Source: Lonsdalea britannica (GTDB lineage Bacteria; Pseudomonadota; Gammaproteobacteria; Enterobacterales; Enterobacteriaceae). From it: a stretch of 64,000 bases of DNA. The notes below the pieces were generated by a model. The model saw only the letters and a list, made by a program, of their open reading frames with translations, did no database searches and was not told where the DNA came from. Below are positions 19,391 to 29,489 of this stretch, one piece after another. How positions within the stretch are numbered: the stretch's first letter is position 1; each line of letters starts with the position of its first letter. A program made the position numbers and the translations under genes. The DNA is taken from assembly GCF_002111595.1 (NCBI RefSeq), contig NZ_LUTN01000004.1, forward strand, positions 226,165 to 290,164, written 5' to 3'.

Positions 19391-20264
19391 ATTAACGCCC
19401 ATCTATCAGGCGAAGACCGCCGCCCGTCCAACGTGGCTACGTTGGCGCCAAAGCGGACGCATCACCCTCAGCGCGCTGCTCATCTGCGCCGCGCTGCTTT
19501 GGATAGCGCCGTTCATTTGGATGCTGTCGGCGGCATTCAGCCCCAGCACGTTTGGCCCCGGCATGGCTTCCCTGCTGCCGAGCTGGCCGCTGACGCTGGA
19601 TAATTTTCGCGACGCCTGGTACAGCGCCGACTGGCTCCGCCTGTACGCCAATACCGCCTTTTTCGCCTTCGGCACCCTGCTCGTGCAACTGCTGACGATC
19701 ACCACCGCGGGCTATGTCTTCGCCTGCCATGAATTCCGCGGCAAACAGACGCTGTTCATCCTGTTTTTAGTCCAGCTGATGATTATGCCGGTCATGATGA
19801 TGGTGCCCAATATGATGACGCTGCAGCAGTTCGGTCTGCTCAACACCCTCACCGGCGTCATGATGCCCTACTTCACCTCCGCCTTCGGCGTATTCCTGAT
19901 GCGCCAGGCGTTTATGAACATTCCCAAAGAGATCGAAGAAGCCGCTCTGATGGAAGGCTGCCGCTGGTGGCAGGTCGTGTATCGCGTCCTGCTGCCGATG
20001 TCGTGGCCCTCCATGATGGCCTTCGCCACCGTCAGTCTGACCTACCACTGGAACGAGTATTTGTGGCCGCTGATGATGCTTAACGATCCGGACAAACAGG
20101 TACTCACGGTCGGACTGGTGTCCTTTGCGATGGGCGCGGAGTCCGGCGGTCAGTGGGGCACCATCGGCGCCGGGACGCTGATGGTTTGCCTGCCGCTGAT
20201 GCTGGCTTTCATCCTGTTCCAAAAACAGTTCCTGAAAAGCTTCGGCTTCTCAGGAATAAAATAA
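19380..20264 (+). CDS. ABC transporter permease, UgpE/MalG-type
   Basis: A 294-residue partner permease of the CUT1 sugar-transporter class. A first helix lies at about residues 27-52, and the EAA loop reads EEAALMEGCRWWQVVYRVLLPM. The C-terminal KQFLKSFGFSGIK is typical of UgpE/MalG-type subunits. Its ATG lies inside the end of the preceding permease gene, so the two are translationally coupled. It should form the membrane heterodimer with the preceding gene product. Confidence 0.88.
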   Translation: MSVELTPIYQAKTAARPTWLRWRQSGRITLSALLICAALLWIAPFIWMLSAAFSPSTFGPGMASLLPSWPLTLDNFRDAWYSADWLRLYANTAFFAFGTLLVQLLTITTAGYVFACHEFRGKQTLFILFLVQLMIMPVMMMVPNMMTLQQFGLLNTLTGVMMPYFTSAFGVFLMRQAFMNIPKEIEEAALMEGCRWWQVVYRVLLPMSWPSMMAFATVSLTYHWNEYLWPLMMLNDPDKQVLTVGLVSFAMGAESGGQWGTIGAGTLMVCLPLMLAFILFQKQFLKSFGFSGIK

Positions 20265-20275
20265 CGGAGTGACTC

Positions 20276-21097
20276 ATGCTGTTAGCGCATATTTCAGATA
20301 CGCATTTTCGTCATCAGGGACAAAAGCTGTATGGATTCATTGATGTCAATGCGGCCAACGCGGACGTGGTTTCCCAGCTCAACGCGCTGAGGGAACGACC
20401 GGACGCGGTGATCGTCAGCGGCGACATCGTCAACTGCGGCCAGGCGGCGGAATATCGCATGGCGCGCCAGACGCTGGGGGCGCTGGACTACCCGCTGTAC
20501 CTCATCCCCGGCAATCACGATGACAAAACCTATTTTCAGGAATACCTGCACGCGATCTGCCCGCAGATCGGCTTCGATCCGCAAAATATCCGTTACGCCA
20601 TCGACGACTACCCGCTACGCCTGCTGTTTATCGACTCGAGCCAGGCTGGATCGTCTAAAGGATGGCTGACGGAAGCGACATTGCGCTGGCTGGAAGAGCA
20701 GCTCAGCCTCGACGACAAGCCTACCGCTATTTTTATGCATCACCCGCCGCTGGCGCTGGGATCCGCTCAAATGGATCAGATCGCCTGTGAAAACGGGCAC
20801 CGTCTGCTGGCGCTTATCGAGCGCTTCCCGGCCCTTGTCAGGGTTTTCTGCGGCCATAACCACTGCATGATCTTCACCCACTATCGTCAGGCGATTATCG
20901 CGACGATCCCCGGAACGGTGCATCAGGTGCCTTACCATCATGAAGATGCGCGCCCTTATTACGATATGTCGCCCGCCGCCTGTCTGATGCACCGTCTGGT
21001 GGACCATCAGCTGGTCAGCTACCTGCATCCGCTGTCGCACTATGCCGGACCGTGGCTGTATAACGCGGCCATCAGCTGCCCGATGGATGACGCGTGA
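20276..21097 (+). CDS. gpdQ: Glycerophosphodiester phosphodiesterase GpdQ (binuclear metallophosphoesterase)
   Basis: A cytoplasmic metallophosphoesterase of 273 residues that reads along its whole length like GpdQ of Enterobacter (Klebsiella) aerogenes, an enzyme that hydrolyses glycerophosphoethanolamine and other phosphodiesters. All known metal ligands are in place: Asp8, His10, Asp50, Asn80, His155, His194 and His196 (GpdQ numbering is one higher for the last three). The [19 protein letters not shown] strand and the [10 protein letters not shown]-terminal region are also shared. GGAG six bases before the ATG supports the start. Its place between permease and ATPase genes argues that the imported substrate is a glycerophosphodiester cleaved inside the cell. 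It is not the unrelated TIM-barrel enzyme UgpQ. Confidence 0.93.
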   Translation: MLLAHISDTHFRHQGQKLYGFIDVNAANADVVSQLNALRERPDAVIVSGDIVNCGQAAEYRMARQTLGALDYPLYLIPGNHDDKTYFQEYLHAICPQIGFDPQNIRYAIDDYPLRLLFIDSSQAGSSKGWLTEATLRWLEEQLSLDDKPTAIFMHHPPLALGSAQMDQIACENGHRLLALIERFPALVRVFCGHNHCMIFTHYRQAIIATIPGTVHQVPYHHEDARPYYDMSPAACLMHRLVDHQLVSYLHPLSHYAGPWLYNAAISCPMDDA

Positions 21098-22182
21098 TGA
21101 GCCTGATACGACTACAGAACCTCGGCAAACGCTTCGAGGGTAAACCGGCGCTGAAGTCGGTCTCCTTAGAGATCGCCTCCGGCGAGTTTCTGGTGCTGGT
21201 CGGCCCTTCCGGCTGCGGAAAAAGTACGCTGCTGCGGCTGCTGGCCGGTCTGGAAAGCGCCAGCGAGGGCCATATTTGGCTTGAGGGAGAGGATGTCACC
21301 GCCACGTCGCCGCGGGAGCGTAATTTCGCCATGATTTTCCAGAACTACGCGCTGTTTCCTCATTTAACGGTCAGAGACAACATCACCTTCGGTATGCGAA
21401 TACGCCGTGAGCCCAAGGCGACGCGACAGGCACGATTGGACGAAGCGGTCCGCTTGCTGCAACTGGAGGCCGTACTAGACCGAAAACCGGGCCGACTGTC
21501 GGGCGGACAACGTCAACGGGTCGCCATGGCGCGCGCTATCGTTCGCAACCCACGTCTGTTTCTGATGGATGAGCCGCTGTCGAATCTGGATGCGCGTCTG
21601 CGCACCGATGTCCGGGACGGCATCATGGCGCTGCATCGCCAGTTAAAAACCAGCACGGTTTATGTCACGCATGATCAAATCGAAGCGATGACGATGGCCG
21701 ACCGCATTGCGGTGATGGATCGCGGCGAGCTACAACAGGTCGGCACCCCGGAACAGCTTTACGCTTATCCCGCCAATGTGTTTGTCGCTGGGTTTATCGG
21801 TTCTCCCGCCATGAATCTGGTCCGACTTTCCTGTCACAACGGCAACGTCGCACTGGATGAAGGCACGCTAACGCTTCCCACGCACGCCGCTCAGATCCCC
21901 GAGATCGTTTTCGGCGTACGACCGGAACACCTCACCGATCACCCCGAGCACGGCATTCATACCTTTCAGTTGGCTGGGCGTATCACGCAGCGAGAGCTGC
22001 TGGGTGGTGAGTACTTGCTTCACGTAGAGACCGCCATCGGCATGCTGCGCTACTGCCGTAAAAATCGGGGCGACGTTCCCGAACGCGGCGACCCCGTCCG
22101 TCTCGGCATCGAGTCTACCGATATTCATCTTTTTAATGCCGCTACCGGGCAAAACTTATTCCAGGAGATTCCCCATGCGTAG
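21097..22182 (+). CDS. ABC transporter ATPase, UgpC/MalK-type
   Basis: A 361-residue ATPase with the Walker A GPSGCGKST (about residues 36-44), signature LSGGQRQR (about 134-141), Walker B LFLMDEPLSNLD (about 154-165), and a C-terminal TOBE/OB region from about 235 (FGVRPEHL). I use the ATG at 21097, which overlaps the gpdQ stop as TGATG; a GTG one codon earlier is also open. It powers the two permeases of this operon. UgpC and MalK differ in their regulatory tails, and I cannot assign regulation from this one. Confidence 0.92.
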   Translation: MSLIRLQNLGKRFEGKPALKSVSLEIASGEFLVLVGPSGCGKSTLLRLLAGLESASEGHIWLEGEDVTATSPRERNFAMIFQNYALFPHLTVRDNITFGMRIRREPKATRQARLDEAVRLLQLEAVLDRKPGRLSGGQRQRVAMARAIVRNPRLFLMDEPLSNLDARLRTDVRDGIMALHRQLKTSTVYVTHDQIEAMTMADRIAVMDRGELQQVGTPEQLYAYPANVFVAGFIGSPAMNLVRLSCHNGNVALDEGTLTLPTHAAQIPEIVFGVRPEHLTDHPEHGIHTFQLAGRITQRELLGGEYLLHVETAIGMLRYCRKNRGDVPERGDPVRLGIESTDIHLFNAATGQNLFQEIPHA

Positions 22183-23482
22183 TTTTAAAATGCTGGCGTT
22201 CGGACTGGCGATGTCATTCACCGACGGCGCACTGGCCAAACAAAACATTGATTTCATGTTTCCTGCGCCGGTCGACGGCAAATTGACGATGGAAATGACC
22301 CGCATTATCCGGGATTTTAACCAGTCGCAGCAGGAGGTAGAGGTGCGCGGCATCTTCACTGGCAATTACGACACCACCAAAATCAAAGCGGAAGCGGCGG
22401 CTAAGGCCGGGCAACCGCCCGCGTTGGTCATCATGTCAGCCAACTTCACCACCGATCTGGCGCTGAAGCAGGAAATATTGCCGATGGACGAACTGTTCAA
22501 ATTTGGCGATCGCAAAGCCTCTGCGTTCCTGCACAGCGAGTTCTGGCCCGCCATGCATCGGAATGCTCAGGTGATGGGCGTCACTTATGCCATCCCGTTC
22601 CATAACTCGACGCCGATTCTGTATTACAACAAAACCCTGTTCGAACAGGCCGGTATCAAACAACCGCCGCAGACCTGGCAGGAGATGCGGGAGATCGCTC
22701 AGAAGTTGACGGACCAGAGTAAAGGCCAATGGGGGATCATGCTGCCCTCCACCAACGACGACTACGGTGCCTGGTTACTCTCGGCGCTGACGCGCGCCAA
22801 CGGCGGTCAGTACTTTAATCCGGACTACCCCGGCGAGGTTTACTACAACGCGCCCTCGACGATAGGCGCGCTCCGCTTTTGGCAGAACCTGATTTATCGC
22901 GACAAGGTGATGCCGTCCGGCGTGCTTAACTCCAAACAAATCAGTGCGGCGTTCTTCTCCGGTAAGTTGGGAATGGCGATGCTGAGCACCGGTGCGCTCG
23001 GTTTCATGCGGGACAACAGTCAGAACTTCGAACTGGGCGTGGCGATGTTGCCAGCGCACCTGCAGCGTGCGGTGCCGATCGGCGGCGGCAGTTTGGTGAG
23101 TTTCAAAGGTATTTCGGAAGAGCAGAAAAAAGCAGCCTACCAGTTCCTGACCTATCTGGTCAGTCCGCAGGTTAATGGCCGTTGGAGCCGCTTTACTGGC
23201 TACTTCTCGCCACGTAAAGCCGCCTATGAGACGCCGGAAATGAAAGCTTATCTGGCAGCAGATCCACATGCCGAAACGGCGCTGCAGCAGCTAACCTATG
23301 CTCATCCGTGGTATGCCACTTACGAAACGGTGGCGGTTCGCAAAGCCATGGAAAATCAGCTAGCGGCCGTGGTGAACAGCGAGAAGGTCACGCCGCAGGA
23401 CGCCGCTAATAATGCGCAGCGGGAGGCGGATAGCCTGATGAAGCCCTACGTGGACCAAACCGCTTTAGAAGACGTGAAGTAA
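22175..23482 (+). CDS. ABC transporter periplasmic substrate-binding protein
   Basis: A 435-residue family-1 extracellular solute-binding protein of the UgpB type. An N-terminal signal peptide (MRSFKMLAFGLAMSF...GALA) precedes the mature start KQNIDFMFPAP. The stretch ITYAIPFHNSTPILYYNK-like (here VTYAIPFHNSTPILYYNK) is characteristic of glycerol-phosphate and sugar binders. I start at 22175, where AGGAG lies 8 bases upstream. The gene overlaps the ATPase stop by 8 bases. It closes the operon and is followed by a hairpin. The ligand is inferred from GpdQ next door, not from binding residues. Confidence 0.87.
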   Translation: MRSFKMLAFGLAMSFTDGALAKQNIDFMFPAPVDGKLTMEMTRIIRDFNQSQQEVEVRGIFTGNYDTTKIKAEAAAKAGQPPALVIMSANFTTDLALKQEILPMDELFKFGDRKASAFLHSEFWPAMHRNAQVMGVTYAIPFHNSTPILYYNKTLFEQAGIKQPPQTWQEMREIAQKLTDQSKGQWGIMLPSTNDDYGAWLLSALTRANGGQYFNPDYPGEVYYNAPSTIGALRFWQNLIYRDKVMPSGVLNSKQISAAFFSGKLGMAMLSTGALGFMRDNSQNFELGVAMLPAHLQRAVPIGGGSLVSFKGISEEQKKAAYQFLTYLVSPQVNGRWSRFTGYFSPRKAAYETPEMKAYLAADPHAETALQQLTYAHPWYATYETVAVRKAMENQLAAVVNSEKVTPQDAANNAQREADSLMKPYVDQTALEDVK

Positions 23483-23518
23483 GCTTTTGGGCGCCAGAGC
23501 GCGGCAACCCGAGGGAGG

Positions 23519-23551
23519 CAACTCCGTGACGACTAACAGGTCACGGAGTTG
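23519..23551. terminator. Bidirectional hairpin between convergent genes
   Basis: CAACTCCGTGAC and GTCACGGAGTTG form a perfect 12-bp stem with a 9-base loop, between the binding-protein gene and the convergent sugar transferase gene. No strong T run is present on either side. Confidence 0.7.
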
Positions 23552-23556
23552 CGGTA

Positions 23557-24114
23557 TCAGCGCACGCGATCGCCCGCGCCTTTCCCCACCACGGTGAGGA
23601 GCAAATAGCGAAAATAGTGTTTCACCGTCATGGTCTGAATCATTCGCTGATCCCATTCTGCCAACGTCTGCGGCGTAGACATGTCGATGGCATTAATCTG
23701 CGCCAACCCGGTAATGCCGGGCAGGACCTCGAATACGCCACGAGACTGCCGTTCGTCGATGAGTTCCTGCTGGTTAAACAAACAGGGGCGAGGCCCCACC
23801 AGACTCATCTCGCCGCGAGCCACATTAATCAGCTGCGGCAGCTCGTCCAGCTTGGTTTTACGTAAAAAGGCGCCCAGACGGGTCACGGCATGACGGTTAG
23901 CCAAATGGGTGGCGACGGACTCGGTTGCGACCGCCATCGTGCGGAATTTAATCAGATTGAACGGCCGTTGGTGCCGCCCTACCCGCTGTTGTACGAACAC
24001 CGGCGACCCGGTATCAAACAGCCCGATAAGATAAATAACGCCCATCACGGGCCATAAACAACAAAGTCCAACCAACGCGAGCGTGAGATCAAAAAAACGA
24101 AACATAATGTGCAT
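23557..24114 (-). CDS. Initiating sugar-phosphate transferase (short PglC/WbpL-function type)
   Basis: A 185-residue bacterial sugar transferase (PF02397). It carries one N-terminal membrane segment ([21 protein letters not shown]) and the catalytic core only, like PglC or the C-terminal half of WbaP. Conserved features are [44 protein letters not shown] and [11 protein letters not shown]. Such enzymes transfer a sugar-1-phosphate from a UDP-sugar to undecaprenyl phosphate to begin a glycan. It follows an epimerase/reductase gene by 18 bases and lies opposite a WbpM-type dehydratase. The likely donor is therefore a UDP-linked 6-deoxy amino sugar such as QuiNAc or FucNAc; that is an inference. 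Confidence 0.87.
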   Translation of the reverse strand: MHIMFRFFDLTLALVGLCCLWPVMGVIYLIGLFDTGSPVFVQQRVGRHQRPFNLIKFRTMAVATESVATHLANRHAVTRLGAFLRKTKLDELPQLINVARGEMSLVGPRPCLFNQQELIDERQSRGVFEVLPGITGLAQINAIDMSTPQTLAEWDQRMIQTMTVKHYFRYLLLTVVGKGAGDRVR

Positions 24115-24132
24115 TAAACCTTGGTTTATCGA

Positions 24133-25092
24133 TTAATCCGTAGCGTTGCGCTCAGCCTGATAGGCGCTGGCGGTCAGCGCAAGCGCCTGAGGATAAGCCA
24201 CAACAGGCCGCCATCCCAGACGGTCGCGCGTATGACTAATATCAACCTGCAACGATCCCAATAATCTTTCCGCCACGGGCGCTTTGCCTAACGCCCTCGC
24301 CGCCCACAGCAAACAACGCGGAGACAGCGGCCAGAGGCGGCTTGGGACGCCCAAAGCCTTCGCCATATCGGCAAGCAGCTCGGCGGTAGAGACATCATGA
24401 TCGTCCGACACCAAAAACGTTTCGCCCGCCGCCTGCGGATGATGAGCGCACAGCAAGATGAGATCCACCAGATTATCGACGAAAACCAGGCTACGTTTGT
24501 TGTTCACGGCCGCGAGCGGCAGGGGTAAACCTTTGCGGATCCAATTCATCATCGTACGAAAATTCGCTCTGACTCCAGGACCATAGACCAGCGGCGGGCG
24601 AATCACCGTCACTTCAAGACCTGTCTCATGGGCGATCTGCCACAGGCCCAGCTCAGCTTCATATTTACTCAAACCGTAGGGATCTTGCGGGGACTGTGCG
24701 ACATAGGGGGTGAAAGGATGGTGAACCGGGCTCGCTTCTCCGTTGACCTTGATCGAACTGAGAAATACAAAGCGTTTTACCCCGGACTCCGCCGCCTGGC
24801 GCGCCAGCGTTAATGTTCCCGCCACGTTGGTCTCGCGGTATAGCGACAGCGAATCGCGCTGCGCGTCCTGCATCTGGTGAACGCGTGCCGCGCAATGAAT
24901 GACGGTATCAACCCCGTTCAGGGCCTCACGCCAGTCTGCGTCGGCCGACAGATCCTGGTAGACAGTGCCTTCCTGAACCGGAATGCCCGGCTTTTGGCTA
25001 CGATGGGACAGGCATTCCATTCCCTGCACATCAGCCAGTTCAACGACACGGCGTCCAATAAACCCACTACTACCTGTCACTAATAGTTTCAA
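24133..25092 (-). CDS. NAD-dependent epimerase/4-keto-sugar reductase (WbpV/WreQ-like SDR)
   Basis: An extended short-chain dehydrogenase of 319 residues with the nucleotide-binding motif TGSSGFIGRRV, the catalytic YGLSKYE (YxxxK), and SLVFVDNLVDLI near the sugar site. In O-antigen clusters proteins of this subgroup reduce UDP-4-keto-6-deoxy-GlcNAc, the product of WbpM-type dehydratases, to UDP-QuiNAc or UDP-FucNAc. The start is a TTG (the codon reading M before KLLVTGSSGF), preceded by AAAGG; no ATG is available near the Rossmann strand. It is probably co-transcribed with the downstream sugar transferase and divergent from the dehydratase. Confidence 0.8.
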   Translation of the reverse strand: MKLLVTGSSGFIGRRVVELADVQGMECLSHRSQKPGIPVQEGTVYQDLSADADWREALNGVDTVIHCAARVHQMQDAQRDSLSLYRETNVAGTLTLARQAAESGVKRFVFLSSIKVNGEASPVHHPFTPYVAQSPQDPYGLSKYEAELGLWQIAHETGLEVTVIRPPLVYGPGVRANFRTMMNWIRKGLPLPLAAVNNKRSLVFVDNLVDLILLCAHHPQAAGETFLVSDDHDVSTAELLADMAKALGVPSRLWPLSPRCLLWAARALGKAPVAERLLGSLQVDISHTRDRLGWRPVVAYPQALALTASAYQAERNATD

Positions 25093-25268
25093 AATGTATT
25101 ACCTTTCCAAGGCCGACACTCGTATGATAGCGGTCATCATCGTACACATATTAACCTCACGTTCCGAGTGGCTATACTTCCCGCTAGCTAATAAAAAATC
25201 GGGTGTCTACAATGATTGAGAATAGTAACAACAAAACCCATTTCCATCATCTGACATCCAGGCTTTAG

Positions 25269-27136
25269 ATGTTTAACCCCATTCATGCTTTGCTTAACGC
25301 GCCAAGAAAAAACAAACGTATCGTTACCGTTCTGTATGATGTGGCCGCGATTATATTTTCGCTCTATCTGGCGGTCGCTTTTCGCCTGGGCACCTACACT
25401 TTTCATGTTGGCTTATCAGAGATAGCCAGCCTGCTGGTGACGCTGGTGATCACCATTGCGGTCTTTATTCGCTGCGGCATGTATCGCGCCGTACTGCGCT
25501 ATATGATGCTACCGGCGTTGGGCAACGTGTTTTTCGCGGTGATTTTATCGACCTTGACCCTCGCCTGAGTAGCTTTTTCTTCCAGTCATTTGTGCCGCGC
25601 AGCGTACCCTTTATCTATGCGGGTCTGGCCATTCTGACGTTGGGTAGCCCACGCGTTTTTATTCGTAGCTTCTACTATCACTATTACAAACGCCAAAAGC
25701 CCAATGTCTTTATCTACGGTGCCGGAGCGACTGGGCGAGATCTTGCCTATGCCTTAACGCAAGGTGATGAATTCCATCCAGTCGTGATCCTGGATGATGA
25801 TGAACGCAAAGCAGGCCAAATAATCTGTGGTATTCGCGTCCACTACAGTGGTGAATTTGATACGCTGCAAAAGTTGTATCAACCGGTCAAATTACTGTTA
25901 GCCATCAATAATATTAAGCGAGGATTGCGACTGAGACTGTTGGAGAAACTGTCTCACTGGCCTATCGAAGTGCAGTCTGTGCCCTCCATGGAAGATATCG
26001 TCGCAGGTCGAGCCCAAGCAACCGAAGTCCGAGATCTAGAGGTGGCAGACCTATTAGGACGTGCGCCCGTAGACCCAGATCTAACACTGCTGACGAAAAA
26101 TATTTTTGGCAAATCCGTTATGGTCAGCGGAGCCGGCGGCTCTATCGGATCAGAACTCTGTCGCCAGATTATCGCGCTTAAACCCCGTACGCTGGTGTTG
26201 TTTGAGCTAAACGAATATAACCTCTATACCATCGATCAGGAGTTACAGAGCATCAAGCAGCGTTTGAGGCTGGAAACACGCATCGTCACCACCCTCGGCT
26301 CCATTCAAAAACAAAACCGCTTACTCAGGGTGATGCAAGATAATCGGGTAGAAACGGTCTATCACGCTGCGGCATACAAACATGTGCCATTGGTCGAAGA
26401 CAATGTCATTGAAGGCATCCGCAATAATGTGTTTGGCACACTCGCCTGTGCTGAGGCCGCTATTGAGGCGGGCGTCAACAGTTTCACCCTCATTTCTACA
26501 GATAAAGCAGTGCGCCCCACCAATATTATGGGGGCGAGCAAACGCTTAGCTGAGCTGGTCCTACAAGCGCTAGCGGATAAACATAGTCAGACCATATTCA
26601 CCATGGTGCGCTTCGGCAACGTACTGGGATCGTCGGGATCCGTAGTTCCATTATTCAAAAAACAAATCCGCCAGGGCGGTCCAGTGACCGTCACACATCC
26701 GGATATTATCCGCTATTTCATGCTGATTCCCGAAGCCGCCCAACTGGTGATCCAGGCAGGGGCTATGGGTAATAACGGTCAAGTTTTCGTGCTCGATATG
26801 GGAGAAGCGGTAAAAATTCTCGACCTGGCGCGCCGAATGATTCATTTGATGGGAATGAAAGAGTATATCGAAGGCTCAGGAGAAGAAGGCGATATCCCTA
26901 TCAAATTTACCGGGTTGCGCCCGGGTGAGAAACTCTTTGAAGAGCTACTGATTAGTGAAAATGTGGAGGGCACTTCCCATCCAAAAATCATGACAGCCTT
27001 GGAAGACAAGTTGAGCTGGAAGGAAATGGAGGTTTTGCTAAAAGTATTAGATTTCGCATGTCACCATTTTGATGTCGAAGGGGTTAAGAAAATTTTACTA
27101 GAAGCGCCGACAGGCTATGTAAAAAGTGCGCCATAA
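25269..27136 (+). CDS. WbpM/FlaA1-type membrane UDP-GlcNAc 4,6-dehydratase, frameshifted in this sequence
   Basis: A polysaccharide-biosynthesis dehydratase with an N-terminal membrane half and two Rossmann regions. Codons 1-99 (MFNPIHALLNAPRKNKRIV..., several membrane helices) are in one frame, and the rest is in the next. One C restored at 25565 (GCCTGA to GCCCTGA) removes the stop and joins LTLA to LSSFFFQSFVPRSVPFIYAG, the usual WbpM sequence, giving 622 residues. The first Rossmann-like motif is YGAGATGRDLA. The catalytic domain has SGAGGSIGSELCRQI, STDKAVRPTNIMGASKRLAE (with Met in place of the usual SDR tyrosine, as in WbpM), and LRPGEKLFEELL. The gene is on the plus strand, opposite to its presumed partners, and lacks strong promoter features in its 176-base upstream gap. 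Confidence 0.88.
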
Positions 27137-27144
27137 AGAACTAG

Positions 27145-27178
27145 ATAAAAAAATACTCCCCCAATAGCTTTTTGGGGG
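27145..27178 (-). terminator. Terminator of the minus-strand polysaccharide operon
   Basis: Read on the minus strand, CCCCCAA and TTGGGGG form a 7-bp stem with a 7-base loop, followed by AGTATTTTTTT. It lies 30 bases after the last glycosyltransferase stop and also sits behind the convergent dehydratase gene. Confidence 0.8.
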
Positions 27179-27207
27179 CTGATGACAGAGAACATAGGAT
27201 TACCTAT

Positions 27208-28347
27208 TCATCTAGCACTGTCAGAAACGTTTCTATTGTCCATCACCTCGTGGTAAAGATCTATGTAACTTTGCCCCATTCTCTCGGAGGTGAATAAACG
27301 ATTAAAGCGCGCTAACGCATTTTCGCCATACTCTTTTGCTAACGAAGGATTGTCCCAAAGAGTAACCATTGCCTTTTTTAGCGCATCTGAATCTTCTGGA
27401 GGAACGACAATTCCAGTTTCATCATCAATATTTATATATGTTGTGCCTGTACCAATCTCGCACGAAATAAGAGGTTTGCCATACATAGCGCCCTCAAGCA
27501 GCGTAATACCAAAGGCTTCAGAACGAAGGTGAGAGGGAAATACAACGGCACAACAGAGTTGTAGTAGTGCAATTTTATCTTCTTCTGACAGTAACCCAAG
27601 AAAATGTGTATTCGTTAGCCCCAAATTATTGGCTTGCTGTTTAAGTTCGGATTCCAATGAGCCAATTCCGACGATAGCCAATGGATAGTTTTTTCCTTCC
27701 ATTGCATTTAAAAGCACATCCAGTCCTTTATAATATCGAAAAGCGCCAACAAAGAGAAAGAAGCGTTCGCCGAGTCGATCTCGCCAATAATCCAATCGTT
27801 CGGTATTGACGGGTTGATATAGTTTTCTGTCTAATCCATAAGGTATTACTTTTACCTTAGATGAAAACTTTTGCAATGTAGAACTAGACGCCAGATAATT
27901 TGGAGATGAAGCAACAATATAATCAACAGAACTTAAAAATTTATTCATTAGCGGCGTATAAATTTTTAATGCGCTCTTCTGTTTTACGATATCAGAATGG
28001 TAACTGACTATACTGGGTTTTTTGACACCTGAAATAAAATACAGAATATCCATAAATGGATAAGGGAAATGATAATGAATAATATCAGCCTGTCTGGCTA
28101 ATTCTCTAAACTTCTTTATGGCATTGAAAGAAAATGGCGTAGATGCGATTTCAAAACTTGTTTTTGAATAGTAGGATGAATGAGAACCCACCTTTCCATC
28201 ATCGATGTTACCGCGGGGGCTTAAAGTCAGTGTTGTTACCGCAATATCATGCCCATTGACGGCTTCACTCAATTGAAAAATTACCTGTTCTACTCCTCCG
28301 AATGTATCCGGATAATAGGTTTTATAAAAGTGCAAAACTTTCAACAT
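27208..28347 (-). CDS. Family GT4 glycosyltransferase (WbpZ/WbdC-like)
   Basis: A cytoplasmic GT-B glycosyltransferase of about 379 residues. The N-terminus MLKVLHFYKTYYPDTFGGVEQV carries the acceptor-side glycine loop. The C-terminal donor half has LFVGAFRYYKGLDVLL and the EX7E motif EAFGITLLE. The opening resembles WbpZ and WbdC, the adaptor enzymes that add the first GDP-linked sugar to the lipid-linked primer in the A-band and O9a pathways. I start at the ATG at 28347, eight bases after the previous stop; the longer open frame begins inside the neighbouring gene. It is the last gene of the operon and AT-richer than the flanking DNA. Exact acceptor and donor remain inferred. Confidence 0.8.
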   Translation of the reverse strand: MLKVLHFYKTYYPDTFGGVEQVIFQLSEAVNGHDIAVTTLTLSPRGNIDDGKVGSHSSYYSKTSFEIASTPFSFNAIKKFRELARQADIIHYHFPYPFMDILYFISGVKKPSIVSYHSDIVKQKSALKIYTPLMNKFLSSVDYIVASSPNYLASSSTLQKFSSKVKVIPYGLDRKLYQPVNTERLDYWRDRLGERFFLFVGAFRYYKGLDVLLNAMEGKNYPLAIVGIGSLESELKQQANNLGLTNTHFLGLLSEEDKIALLQLCCAVVFPSHLRSEAFGITLLEGAMYGKPLISCEIGTGTTYINIDDETGIVVPPEDSDALKKAMVTLWDNPSLAKEYGENALARFNRLFTSERMGQSYIDLYHEVMDNRNVSDSAR

Positions 28348-28355
28348 AGGAAATC

Positions 28356-29489
28356 TCAAATTTTCTGGTAAGCCTGAATCGTCTTTTGTGCACAACGTTG
28401 CCATGAGAACAGCGCAGCGCGTGTTAAACCATCTGATTTAGCCTGATCGCGCCACATATCATCTTCGATACTTTTTTGAATTAACTTAGTCAGTGATTCT
28501 ACATCCATGGGGTCGCACATTAATGCACAATTGCCAACCACTTCAGGGAGAGATGAACTATTTGAACAGACCACTGGCACACCTGAGGCCATAGCCTCTA
28601 GCACCGGTAAACCGAATCCTTCATAAAGAGAAGGAAAAATAAAACTACGCGCGCCTGCAAATAAGTAGGGGAGATCAACAGACTTCATATAGCCTAAATA
28701 GTGTAGCCACCCTGCACGTTGCCCCTGCTCGAAACGTTGATGCAATGCATCACTGCTCCAACCCTTAAAGCCACAGACAACCAGTGGATAGCTCCGTCGC
28801 AATGAAATTGGCAGTCTTTCATAGGCATCAAGAAGCGTTTCAATATTCTTACGTGGCTCTATAGAGCCAGTGAATAGGCAATAGTTGCCCTCACTGAGCC
28901 CATATTCTCCAATCACTGTCGTGATAGCTTGTGACTCTCGTGGATAAAAGTCTCCACTACTGGCCAAATGAGCCGAGTAAACTCTATCCAAAGGAAAATT
29001 GAAATAATCCGCGAGTTCCTTACGCGTAAAATCTGAGTCAGTAATTAGAATATCCGCTCTTTTTATCGTTAACAGCAATTCTTTTTGCATAAATCGAATA
29101 CGAGCTTTCGGATGGCATTGAGGCCACGTAAAAATGGAAAGATCGTGAAACGTCGCCACACTGGGGCCCACTTTGGGAGGCAAATAAAAGTTTGGGCTAT
29201 GGTAGATCGCATCCGGATGCTTCTTGAGTATTTGTGATTTTAGAGAAGGCACCGTATGACGGTAGATCTCTGAAACTAATCGACTCTTCAGCAAGACTCG
29301 ACGAAGGCTAAACCCTGATGATATTGTTTCTTTGGCAACAGGAATATGATGAGATAATGTCCGCCCTCGAAGAAAGAAAAGCTCAGAAATCTCTGAGCTT
29401 TTTTCTAAACAAGTCGCTAATTCGTAAGCATATCGACCAATTCCAGTTAATGGGTACCTAATCGAATCCGTACCAAATATGACTTTCAT
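28356..29489 (-). CDS. Family GT4 glycosyltransferase (WbpY/WbdB-like)
   Basis: A 377-residue GT4 glycosyltransferase. The N-terminus [25 protein letters not shown] is of the type seen in WbpY/WbdB and in mannosyltransferases using GDP-sugars. The donor half shows [16 protein letters not shown] and [19 protein letters not shown] with the EX7E pair. Its ATG directly follows the rmd stop (TAA-ATG), so translation is coupled. By analogy with the A-band and O9a pathways it would add one of the first GDP-D-rhamnose or GDP-mannose residues; this is inferred from context. Confidence 0.8.
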   Translation of the reverse strand: MKVIFGTDSIRYPLTGIGRYAYELATCLEKSSEISELFFLRGRTLSHHIPVAKETISSGFSLRRVLLKSRLVSEIYRHTVPSLKSQILKKHPDAIYHSPNFYLPPKVGPSVATFHDLSIFTWPQCHPKARIRFMQKELLLTIKRADILITDSDFTRKELADYFNFPLDRVYSAHLASSGDFYPRESQAITTVIGEYGLSEGNYCLFTGSIEPRKNIETLLDAYERLPISLRRSYPLVVCGFKGWSSDALHQRFEQGQRAGWLHYLGYMKSVDLPYLFAGARSFIFPSLYEGFGLPVLEAMASGVPVVCSNSSSLPEVVGNCALMCDPMDVESLTKLIQKSIEDDMWRDQAKSDGLTRAALFSWQRCAQKTIQAYQKI

